A stretch of DNA of 64,000 bases from Chitinophaga vietnamensis. GTDB taxonomy: Bacteria; Bacteroidota; Bacteroidia; Chitinophagales; Chitinophagaceae. Shown piece by piece: positions 9,101-16,042 of the stretch; the stretch's first letter is position 1, and the number at the start of each line of letters is the position of its first letter. The translations under genes and the position numbers were made by a program. Location: assembly GCF_902167635.1 (NCBI RefSeq), contig NZ_CABHMS010000007.1:1-64000 (forward strand). The letters are read 5' to 3'. The notes under the pieces were generated by a model that saw only the letters and a program-made list of their open reading frames with translations, did no database searches and was not told where the DNA came from.

Positions 9101-10535
9101 TCGTTTGCGTCCCGTGCTGATGACGGCCATGGTGGCCTCTCTTGGCTTCCTGCCGATGGCGCTGAGCACCGGCGCCGGCGCAGAAGTGCAACGCCCGCTC
9201 GCCACTGTGGTGATCGGCGGGCTGGTGACCTCTACGATCCTCACTTTGCTTGTGCTGCCCTCCCTTTACCTGATGTTCGGAAAAGGCCGCAGCAGCAAAG
9301 GTGGCGGCGTAGCGGCAGTTGTCATATTGTTGTTAGTATCTGGCACGCCTGCCTTTGCACAACAGCGCATTCCGCTGCCGGCTGCACTGGACATGGCCGC
9401 GAAACACAATTATGCCTTACAGGGCAAATCCCTGCAAACGCAGCAACAGCAGGCCTTGCAGCGATCGGGATTCGATCCTTCCAAAGCCATGCTGGGTGCA
9501 GAGTATGGGCAGATGAACAGTATCGCCAATGATACGCGTATTGGTATCACGCAGACTATCAGCTTTCCTTCTGTATATACCAGCCAACGCAAAGCTTTGC
9601 AGGAAAATTACCGCGCCGCCATGGCCGACCGCCAATGGTCGGAACGAGAGATACAGATCGCAGTGAAACAAAGCTACTACCAACTGTTATGGCTATACGA
9701 AAAAGAAAGACTGCTGCATTATGCAGACAGCATCTATGCTTTGTATGTCAATAAAGTAGAACTGGGCTTGAAGCTGGGAGAGAACAATATCGTGGAAACC
9801 ACGGCAGCACGGCAACAGAGCAGCCAGGTGAAACATCAGCTGCAACAGTTGCAACCCGATATCCAGATCGCCTTGCAACAGTTCAACTTTCTGCTGGGCG
9901 AAGTCACCGTGCAATATGCCCCGGAACCTGCGCCGCTGCAATATACGCCGGTCCTCAGCGCCGATACCAGCTGGATCGCGCAACATCCGCTGTTACAGCG
10001 GCAACAGCATCTTACCCAAGCGGGCGCTCATCTCTATCAAAAAGAAAAAAGAAAACAGCTTCCTGATCTGATGTTGGGATACAGTAATCAATCGATTATC
10101 GGTTACCAGCGCGAGAATGGCGCCGAAACCTACTATGGCGGCGGCAAGCGTTTCTCTGCGGTGCAGGCGGGGGTGGGCATCCCGCTGTTCAACAGCGGCA
10201 ACCGTGCGCTCATCAAAGCCAGCGCGCTCAATTACCAGCAACTGAAGATAGCCGAGGAGGCTACCCGCGTGCAGCTGCAAAACAGCTATGCCAGCGCATT
10301 GGCCAATTACCGCAAACAGGCCGATAACCTGCGCTATTACCGCGATACCGCCCTCGCCCAGTCACAGCAATTACTCGATGCCGCCGCGCAGCAGATCGCG
10401 AATGGCAACATCGGTTTCCTGGAATGGGTGCTGCTGGTAAACCAGGGCATCGGCGTACAGAACGATTACCTCAATGCAGAAGATAATTACAACCAGGCTG
10501 CCTTCCAGCTGGAAAAGATCACAGGCACGAATTAA
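6177..10535 (+). CDS. CusA/CzcA heavy-metal RND pump fused to a TolC-like outer-membrane factor
   Basis: About 1,452 residues from the ATG at 6177; the upstream 17-codon extension lacks the family's normal MLNRIIQFSI start. Residues 1-1040 are a full HME-type RND transporter: first TM helix, two large periplasmic loops, two sets of TM helices, and the proton-relay motif DFGLIVDGAVIIVEA in TM4. A further hydrophobic segment ending in AFAQQ (about residues 1042-1062) looks like an internal signal/TM sequence. Residues about 1065-1452 are an outer-membrane efflux protein domain with long coiled-coil helices and the repeat typical of TolC (GVGIPLFNSGNRALIKA). Known relatives export Cu/Ag or Zn/Co/Cd; which metal cannot be told here. 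The adaptor follows 14 bases downstream. Confidence 0.93.
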   Translation: MLNRIIQFSIRNKLIIGLFILALVAWGSYQFTLLPIDAVPDITDNQVQVITVTPALGAPDVERLITFPIEQANSNIPGLKEIRSFSRFGLSLVTIVFSDNTDVYWARQQVSERLQQVQASLPKDVGTPELAPVTTGLGEIYQYVVKPKPGYENRYDTRMLRSIQDWIIRRQLLGTPGVADVSSFGGVLKQYEVAVNPAKLKAFNVTLPALFDALQQNNQNTGGAYIEKGPTALFIRSEGLAGSIEDIANIVVKTSEKGLPVLVRDVATVKIGGANRYGAMCYNDQGEVAGAVVMMLKGGNSSAVIKEVKKKVAAISKTLPEGVEIKPFLDRSKMVNHAISTVKKNLMEGALIVVLVLVFFLGNFRAGLIVASVIPLSMLFAVILMNAFGVSGNLMSLGALDFGLIVDGAVIIVEAVLHKLTQGRDYAGVQRVDQQHMDNEVSTAASRMMNAAVFGQVIILVVYLPILTLRGIEGKMFRPMAQTVSFAVLGAFFLSLTYVPMMSALCINKKISHKQTLADRMMAWLEKAYGRMLQRVIHFRKTMILTCLVLLACAVWLLSTMGGEFIPQLEEGDFAVDTRVLTGSSLHTTINSTQQAASVLLKHFPEVQQVVTKIGSGEIPTDPMPIEASDMMVILKDKKEWTSAKSFDELAEKMGEQMATVPGITTGFQYPVQMRFNELMTGARQDVVCKIFGENLDSLAIYAEKLGALSSTIRGAKSLYVEKVTGMPQIVVKYKRPLIAQYGLNIATVNQVLNTAFAGQSTGYVFEGEQRYDLVVRMDSSLRTQAEDVRQLLIPAPNGQQLPLGLLADIEVVDGPNQIQREDAKRRIIVGFNVRGRDVQSVVEELQAKAGRQLHLPPGYFITYGGAFENLAAAKARLGIAVPVALLLIFLLLYFAFGSIRQGLLVYSAIPLSAIGGVLALWVRGMPFSISAGIGFIALFGVAVLNSIVLISHFNRLRKDGMEDMMEIISQGTKDRLRPVLMTAMVASLGFLPMALSTGAGAEVQRPLATVVIGGLVTSTILTLLVLPSLYLMFGKGRSSKGGGVAAVVILLLVSGTPAFAQQRIPLPAALDMAAKHNYALQGKSLQTQQQQALQRSGFDPSKAMLGAEYGQMNSIANDTRIGITQTISFPSVYTSQRKALQENYRAAMADRQWSEREIQIAVKQSYYQLLWLYEKERLLHYADSIYALYVNKVELGLKLGENNIVETTAARQQSSQVKHQLQQLQPDIQIALQQFNFLLGEVTVQYAPEPAPLQYTPVLSADTSWIAQHPLLQRQQHLTQAGAHLYQKEKRKQLPDLMLGYSNQSIIGYQRENGAETYYGGGKRFSAVQAGVGIPLFNSGNRALIKASALNYQQLKIAEEATRVQLQNSYASALANYRKQADNLRYYRDTALAQSQQLLDAAAQQIANGNIGFLEWVLLVNQGIGVQNDYLNAEDNYNQAAFQLEKITGTN

Positions 10536-10549
10536 AAAAAATTAGTATC

Positions 10550-11683
10550 ATGGAAAAATACCTGGCAGGTTTGATGATATTGCTCGCCGCCTGCGGCGAC
10601 GCCCGCCAGCCAAAGGCGGCAGAACAAACGAACAATAATAGTAACACCGTTACCCTCAACGATGATCAGCTGAAGAATGCACACCTGACCATCGCTGCAC
10701 CACAGCAATTGAAGATCAGCCGCACCATTCATCTGAATGGCCTGATCGACGTGCCGCCGCAAAACCTGGTGAGCATCAGCGCGCCGCTGGGCGGTTATGT
10801 GAAACAGCTGAAACTATTGCCTGGCATGCACGTCACGAGAGGCGAAGTATTGGCCGTACTGGAAGATATACAGTTCATCCAGCTACAGCAGGACTACCTC
10901 GCTGCCAACGCCAAATTACAGTTCCTCGAACAGGAATACCACCGGCAAAAAGAATTGAACCTCAACAAAGTGAGCAGTGATAAACTGTTTCAGCAGGTGC
11001 AGGGAGAATATACGGCGCAGCAGGTAACGGTGCGCGCGCTCTCTGAAAAGCTGGCGCTGATCGGCATCCGCGCGGATCGTCTCAGCGAACAGAATATTTC
11101 GCGCAGCATACCCGTCACCGCGCCGATCAATGGTTACGTGGCTACGGTGAAAGTGAATACCGGGAAATATATAAGTCCTACTGAGGTGATCTGTGAGCTC
11201 ATCGATCCCTCCGATATTCATCTCAACCTGAACGTTTTTGAAAAAGATATCAACGCGCTGCAAGTGGGGCAAACCGTAAAAGCCTTTACCAATGAGCATC
11301 CGGAAGATATTCATGAAGCGAAGATCATCCTCGTTACCCGCAACCTCGATGCAGAGCGGGCCGGCGAAGTGCATTGTCATTTTGAAAAATATGATACGAA
11401 ACTGGTGCCTGGCATGTTCATGAATGCAGATGTAGCAGTGAGCGGCGAAGAAGTGCAGGCCGTTCCGGATGATGCCGTACTGCGCTGGGAGAACAAGAAC
11501 TATGTGTTCATCGCCCGCGATGCGCACACCTTTGAACTGTGGCCGGTGGAGAAAGGCGCTTCCAGCAACGGTTATACCGCTATCACCAGCCCAGGCGGAA
11601 AAGCGCTCCCGCAGGAGAAAATAGTAACGGCTAACGCCTACACGCTATTGATGAAGATGAAAAATAAAGTAGAAGAAGAGTAA
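10550..11683 (+). CDS. CusB/CzcB-like periplasmic adaptor of the RND efflux system
   Basis: The 377-residue lipoprotein has a lipobox (LLAAC, Cys about residue 15). It has the membrane-fusion order: a beta-barrel/lipoyl half (SISAPLGGYVKQLKLLPGMHVTRGE), a coiled-coil hairpin (about 105-160, QLQQDYLAANAKLQFLEQEYHRQ), the second lipoyl half (VTAPINGYVATVKVNTGKYI), and a beta-barrel with C-terminal membrane-proximal domain. It bridges the RND pump and the outer-membrane factor. It is the last gene of the efflux operon, and as the outer-membrane factor is fused to the pump, these two genes could encode the complete tripartite system. No Met/His metal-chaperone extension is visible at the N-terminus. 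Confidence 0.92.
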   Translation: MEKYLAGLMILLAACGDARQPKAAEQTNNNSNTVTLNDDQLKNAHLTIAAPQQLKISRTIHLNGLIDVPPQNLVSISAPLGGYVKQLKLLPGMHVTRGEVLAVLEDIQFIQLQQDYLAANAKLQFLEQEYHRQKELNLNKVSSDKLFQQVQGEYTAQQVTVRALSEKLALIGIRADRLSEQNISRSIPVTAPINGYVATVKVNTGKYISPTEVICELIDPSDIHLNLNVFEKDINALQVGQTVKAFTNEHPEDIHEAKIILVTRNLDAERAGEVHCHFEKYDTKLVPGMFMNADVAVSGEEVQAVPDDAVLRWENKNYVFIARDAHTFELWPVEKGASSNGYTAITSPGGKALPQEKIVTANAYTLLMKMKNKVEEE

Positions 11684-11689
11684 TTGAAA

Positions 11690-11798
11690 ATTTACGGATT
11701 TACGGATTTTGGGATTTACGGATTTTCGAATTTGAGAATGGGGCCTTATTTTCGTCCATCAAATCCGAAAATTCGTAAATCAATAAATACCAAAATAT
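11690..11798. repeat. Imperfect inverted repeat built from GGATTT/ATTTACGG words
   Basis: Left half has repeated ATTTACGGATTT words ending GATTTTCGAATTTGA; right half is TCAAATCCGAAAATTCGTAAATC. The halves can pair imperfectly around GGGGCC. It fills the space between the adaptor gene and the HAD gene, both on the plus strand, and probably ends the efflux transcript. Confidence 0.6.
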
Positions 11799-11800
11799 TT

Positions 11801-12445
11801 ATGGCTTTTATTTTTGACATGAACGGCACAATGATCAATGACATGACCTATCACCTGGAAGGATGGTATAACATGTTACAGCGGCTGGGTGCTAACCTTG
11901 ATAAAGAAGCGGTACGTGGGCACATGTATGGCAAGAACGAGGAATTGTTGACCCGTGTTTTCGGAAAAGATCATTTTACATTGGAAGAGATGCGGGAAAT
12001 TGCGCATGAGAAGGAAGTACTGTACCAGCAAGCGTTCCGGCCGCATCTCGCGCTGATCGAAGGTCTGCCTGCGTTTCTCGACCAGGCGGTGGCGAAACAT
12101 ATTCCCATGGCAATTGGTACGGCCGCTGATACTTTCAATATCAACTATGTGCTGGATAACCTGGATATCCGCCACTATTTCAAAGCGGTGATCAGCGCGG
12201 CGGATGTTACGCACAGCAAACCTGATCCCGAGGTTTTCCTGAAAGCCGCTGCTGCCATTGGTGTTGAACCTGGCCGCTGTATCGTATTTGAAGATGCGCC
12301 TAAAGGCGTGGAAGCCGCCGCCAACGCCGGTATGAAAGCAGTGGTACTAACAACTATGCATACACGCGACGAATTTGCCGCATACAATAATATCATCGCA
12401 TTCGTGAATGACTACACTGATCCGGTATTGCAACAATTATTATAA
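11801..12445 (+). CDS. HAD-superfamily hydrolase, beta-phosphoglucomutase-like, with altered motif I
   Basis: 214 residues from the ATG at 11801. The longer frame from 11684 only translates the upstream repeat. It has HAD motif I (FDMNGT, nucleophile Asp6), a helical cap (about residues 15-80), motif II (IGTAAD), motif III/IV (HSKPDPEVFLKAA ... VFEDAPKGVEAAANAGM). The subfamily resembles beta-phosphoglucomutase and sugar phosphatases. The Asp two residues after the nucleophile, the usual general acid/base, is Asn8. That should reduce or change phosphatase/mutase chemistry unless another residue replaces it. The substrate is unknown. It is followed by a strong palindromic terminator shared with the convergent phosphatase gene. 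Confidence 0.85.
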   Translation: MAFIFDMNGTMINDMTYHLEGWYNMLQRLGANLDKEAVRGHMYGKNEELLTRVFGKDHFTLEEMREIAHEKEVLYQQAFRPHLALIEGLPAFLDQAVAKHIPMAIGTAADTFNINYVLDNLDIRHYFKAVISAADVTHSKPDPEVFLKAAAAIGVEPGRCIVFEDAPKGVEAAANAGMKAVVLTTMHTRDEFAAYNNIIAFVNDYTDPVLQQLL

Positions 12446-12464
12446 GGGATTTTGGGATTTTGGA

Positions 12465-12531
12465 ATTTATGGATTTAATTGGAGCGGAGATGAACAATGT
12501 AGTCATCTCCGCTCCAATTAAATCCATAAAT
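12465..12531. terminator. Perfect 29-bp palindromic bidirectional terminator
   Basis: The arm at 12465-12493 (ATTTATGGATTTAATTGGAG..., ending GCGGAGATGA) is exactly complementary to 12503-12531, with a 9-base loop. Weaker GGATTT/AAATCC pairing extends both sides. It lies between two convergent genes and would stop both transcripts. Confidence 0.85.
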
Positions 12532-12556
12532 CCGTAAATCCATAAATTCAAAAATT

Positions 12557-14401
12557 CTATTTCCGGATGCCAAAGCACTGGAGCATCTTGGCATAGATCT
12601 CATTGTTTTCGTATACGCCTCTGAACAGTTGGGAGTTAGGACCGTAGGCAAATACCATCACGGGGATACCGGTATGGTCGTTGGTGGCGAAGTGCCCGCG
12701 CAGCTGGCCGGTAGCGATATCGCCATCCATGAGGGCAAGGCCGCTGGTTTCATGGTCTGCTGTTACGATCACCGTGGTTTGTTTATCCTGGTCGGCAAAG
12801 CGCAGCGCTTCTCCGATGGCTTCGTCGAAGTCGAGCATTTCACGTACGAGGTAGTCCAGGTCGTTGAAGTGGCCGCCATGATCGATGCGGGAGCCTTCCA
12901 CCATCAGGAAGAAACCTTTGCCGGAGGCGTTCAGTTGCTGCAAAGCCTTTTTCACAGCGCGTTTGAGGTAGTCGCCGCGCCCTTGTTGCATGGAGCCTAC
13001 CGCTTTATTGCTGAGGATCACCAGGGTCCTGTTTTTCGTTTGTGCGTTCCAGTTATCCAGGTTATCCACTACATAAACGCCTTTGGCGGCGAGCTGTTGC
13101 TGCCATTGCGGGCCGAGGTCCTGGTCAAAATCTTCCTTGCCGCCACCTACCGCGAGTTGGAGCGGGCTGGTGGTGAGCGCCTGCGCCAGGAGACGGGTGC
13201 TGTCGCGGTCGGTGGTATGACCGTAGAAAGACGCCGGTGTAGCCCCGGTGATTTCTTCGGTCACTACCACGCCGCTCTGGATGCCTTTCGGCGCAAGGGT
13301 TTCAGAGAGCACAGGGATAGATACGTATGTTTTGTCCATACCGATCTCGCGGTTATTGGTTTTGACGCCGGTGCCCATGGCGGAGCCGCCGGCGGCGGAA
13401 TCGGTGTGGTAGTTGTCTATGGATTGTGTTTTGGAAAGCCCCAGCTGCTTCATTTTAAAGAGGCTGAGGGCGCCTTTGTTGGCCGTGTAACCGGCAAACA
13501 TCTGCGCAAGGCCAGTACCATCGCCGATCATCAGGATCACGTTTTTGGAACGTACCTGTGTAGCATCGGAGGCGTAGGTAGGCGTATATATTTCGTGTAC
13601 AGGAAGCCCGGCCACAGTGGTTTTGGCGGTATTGCTGATCACGTCGTAGAGTTCTGTGGGCTTATCGGTGCCGATGATGTCTACACCGAGGTCCATTAAT
13701 TTATAGTAGCAGCTTTTGGAAGAAGGGGCGCCCCAGAAGCGGAAAGGATAGCCTTGTGCATGCGCTTTGTCGATCACCTGTTTTACTTTTTCGAGATCGG
13801 CGGGGGTAAGGGTGCCTTTGCCGTTCCATTTTGAGTAATTGGTGAAACTCACACTGACCATAGCGATGCGGGGTTTCAGGCTGGCAGGGTAGGTGCTGTC
13901 TGGCCGTCCATCAAAGAAAAAGAGTGGATCGTACTGGTTCCATTCAGCAGCCGGTGGCACATTACCGGAGAGCACGATCTTCACTGCTTCCGGGTTTACG
14001 CTACGGTCGAAGTACTGGCGGTACGGTATTAGCAGCTCCTGCAGGGCTTTGAGCGTAGAGCGGCCTTCAGTTTTTATATCTACCAGCAATTGCATCGGGC
14101 TGCCATCCGGGTAGGCTTTACCGTTATTAACGGCAAACTGACGCACTACAGGCAGCAGGTACATTTCCTTGAAAGTGCGGAAGGCCTGGATATCTTTATG
14201 GTCATGTGCTACATACAGCACACCATCTTTCAAATGTATATCAGCTTCAATAGAACCGAAGCGGAGAGAAGCGGCCTCGTAGAAGGGAGTACTCCGCTCA
14301 TAATCATTGTGGGAGTGGGCCTGCGCGATACTGTATGTTTTCGTTTGTGCGTGCACGTTAATAGCGAGTATCAGCGCCGGGAGAAGAAACAGCTTTTTCA
14401 A
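12557..14401 (-). CDS. Fused glycerophosphodiesterase-like and alkaline phosphatase protein
   Basis: 614 residues with a signal peptide (MKKLFLLPALILAINVHAQ). Residues about 25-260 are a GDPD/PI-PLC-like TIM-barrel phosphodiesterase (QAHSHNDYER, SIEADIHLKDG, YVAHDH). Residues about 285-614 are an alkaline phosphatase: metal-binding MIGDGTG, nucleophile motif HTDSAAGGSAMGTG, EGSRIDHGGH, and TADHETSG. The two halves would act in sequence outside the cytoplasm: open a phosphodiester such as a glycerophosphodiester, then release phosphate from the monoester. It is the last gene of the sigma/FecR/SusC/SusD cluster, which suggests that the SusCD pair imports or captures an organophosphate. This link is inference. 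Confidence 0.9.
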   Translation of the reverse strand: MKKLFLLPALILAINVHAQTKTYSIAQAHSHNDYERSTPFYEAASLRFGSIEADIHLKDGVLYVAHDHKDIQAFRTFKEMYLLPVVRQFAVNNGKAYPDGSPMQLLVDIKTEGRSTLKALQELLIPYRQYFDRSVNPEAVKIVLSGNVPPAAEWNQYDPLFFFDGRPDSTYPASLKPRIAMVSVSFTNYSKWNGKGTLTPADLEKVKQVIDKAHAQGYPFRFWGAPSSKSCYYKLMDLGVDIIGTDKPTELYDVISNTAKTTVAGLPVHEIYTPTYASDATQVRSKNVILMIGDGTGLAQMFAGYTANKGALSLFKMKQLGLSKTQSIDNYHTDSAAGGSAMGTGVKTNNREIGMDKTYVSIPVLSETLAPKGIQSGVVVTEEITGATPASFYGHTTDRDSTRLLAQALTTSPLQLAVGGGKEDFDQDLGPQWQQQLAAKGVYVVDNLDNWNAQTKNRTLVILSNKAVGSMQQGRGDYLKRAVKKALQQLNASGKGFFLMVEGSRIDHGGHFNDLDYLVREMLDFDEAIGEALRFADQDKQTTVIVTADHETSGLALMDGDIATGQLRGHFATNDHTGIPVMVFAYGPNSQLFRGVYENNEIYAKMLQCFGIRK

Positions 14402-14500
14402 AATTTGTAGATTTTCGGATTTTCGAATTTTCGGATTTCCTGATCTGAGATACAGTAAAATAAAATCCCAAAATCCGAAAATCCGAAAATTCTCACATAT
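14402..14500. repeat. Imperfect inverted repeat of GGATTTTCG words between SusD and phosphatase genes
   Basis: The left part (GATTTTCGGATTTTCGAATT) pairs imperfectly with AAATCCGAAAATCCGAAAATT on the right. It sits between two co-directional genes, so it may reduce rather than stop transcription into the phosphatase. Confidence 0.6.
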
Positions 14501-14503
14501 TTT

Positions 14504-16021
14504 TTACCAGCCCTGGTTCTGCGCGATCTTGCCGCCGCTGGCGTCAATTTCACGTTGTGGAACAGGCCATACGGCGTTTACCACTGGATCGAAGGTACGG
14601 GCGGGCCATATTACTTTCACGGGATCGTAACCATGGAGTGGTTTTGCGTAGGCTGCCTGTGCATCGCCCCATCTTACGAGATCGCGGTGGCGGTCGGCCC
14701 ATTCGCCGGCCAGCTCGCATCTTCTTTCGTGTTTGAGGTTGGCCATGGTGGCGCCGGTGATGGGTGCAAGACCAGCACGTTTACGGATCATGTTGATCTC
14801 GTTATCTGCATTCTTGCCTTGCATCAGCTCTGCTTCTGCTTTGATGAGCAGCACTTCTGCGTAGCGGAGCAGCGGCGGATTCAGCGCTGTGGTGGGGTGG
14901 TCGCCATTGCGGCTGAGATAAGTGCCGATTGGATCTTTATAACCAAATGGCTCCATATACTTACGGAACTGATAACCGGAACGGCTGTTGCTGGATTGAT
15001 ATACCATTGAGTCGCCGAAGTATTTGAATTTGTCGCCCGGTTGCAGGATGGTGGCAGCGAGGCGTTTATCGCCCGGCTCATATTCCTGTACCAGTTCACG
15101 GGTAGGCATGTAATAGCCCCAGCCATTGTATTTGCCCCAGCCGGTGAGTTCGAGCATTACACCCGGCAGGATGCTGCCCCAGCCGCTGTTACCAGCTGCG
15201 GTGCTGTAAGCGGACCAGATGTATTCAGATGTCCAGTTGTTAGCGATGGTGAACACATCAGAGAAATTATCCAACAGGCGGTGTTTGCCGCTGAGGATCA
15301 CAGAGTCGGCATATCTTTCTGCGTTCGCATAATCTTTCTTATACAGATATGTTTTAGCGAGATAGGCAAAGGCCGCCGTTTTATGTGCGTGGCCGTAGTC
15401 TTCCGGCTTGTAAGTATCGAAGTAAGGCAACAGCTCTGCTGCGTGCTTCAGGTCAGTGATAATGGAGTCGTAGTTCACGTTTACGTTAGCTGCTCTCGGT
15501 ACTACAACGCCTGGAGTAGGATTGTATTTGCTTACGATAGGAACCCCTGCGCGGCTGTCGCCATAGTTATAGGCCAGCTGGAAGTACATCAGGCCGCTAA
15601 GGAAGTAAGCTTCGCCAAGATAGCGTTGTTTCAGCTGTGCATCCATATTGATGCCGGGTACATAGCGCAGCACATCGTTGGCGCGTTTGATCACGATATA
15701 GCGCAATGACCATTGGCCCTCAGTATAACTGCCACCAATAAACGAAGGATTGAAGTTTTTGATATTCTCGGCTTCCGGTTTACCACGGCCTACTACCATG
15801 TCATCACTGGCATCGATGAACCAGAAACATCCACGTCCGTAGAAGTTCTCATCATCAAATTGATCGTATGCAGCATTCATGCCGCTGGTAGCATCCTGCG
15901 ATGTTTTCCAGAAATTAGCCAGCGAAGGAGAGCCTTCCGGCACAACGTCCAGCTTTTTATTACAAGCACTTGTAAGGGCAATACCAGCAAGTGCAGAAAG
16001 GGTATAAATGAGCTTTTTCAT
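14504..16021 (-). CDS. SusD/RagB family nutrient-binding outer-membrane lipoprotein
   Basis: The 505-residue protein has a lipobox (LTSAC, Cys about residue 20) followed by the SusD pattern: an N-terminal SusD-like region (DATSGMNAAYDQF ... FYGRGCFWFIDASDD), TPR-like helices (SGLMYFQLAYNYG, KTAAFAYLAKTYLYKKDY), and the C-terminal RagB region ending YAEVLLIKAEAELMQG and RKRAGL. SusD proteins sit on the outer face of the outer membrane as a lid over a SusC channel. The SusC gene is 21 bases upstream on the same strand, so the two form the usual pair. The ligand is not evident; the phosphatase downstream suggests a phosphorylated compound. Confidence 0.95.
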   Translation of the reverse strand: MKKLIYTLSALAGIALTSACNKKLDVVPEGSPSLANFWKTSQDATSGMNAAYDQFDDENFYGRGCFWFIDASDDMVVGRGKPEAENIKNFNPSFIGGSYTEGQWSLRYIVIKRANDVLRYVPGINMDAQLKQRYLGEAYFLSGLMYFQLAYNYGDSRAGVPIVSKYNPTPGVVVPRAANVNVNYDSIITDLKHAAELLPYFDTYKPEDYGHAHKTAAFAYLAKTYLYKKDYANAERYADSVILSGKHRLLDNFSDVFTIANNWTSEYIWSAYSTAAGNSGWGSILPGVMLELTGWGKYNGWGYYMPTRELVQEYEPGDKRLAATILQPGDKFKYFGDSMVYQSSNSRSGYQFRKYMEPFGYKDPIGTYLSRNGDHPTTALNPPLLRYAEVLLIKAEAELMQGKNADNEINMIRKRAGLAPITGATMANLKHERRCELAGEWADRHRDLVRWGDAQAAYAKPLHGYDPVKVIWPARTFDPVVNAVWPVPQREIDASGGKIAQNQGW

Positions 16022-16042
16022 TTTCTTGTGTTGCTTGATAGT

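Noticed and set aside
11684-11800. N-terminal extension of the HAD protein (KIYGFTDFGIYGF...)
   Set aside because: It is a translation of the GGATTT repeat; the family start is the ATG at 11801.
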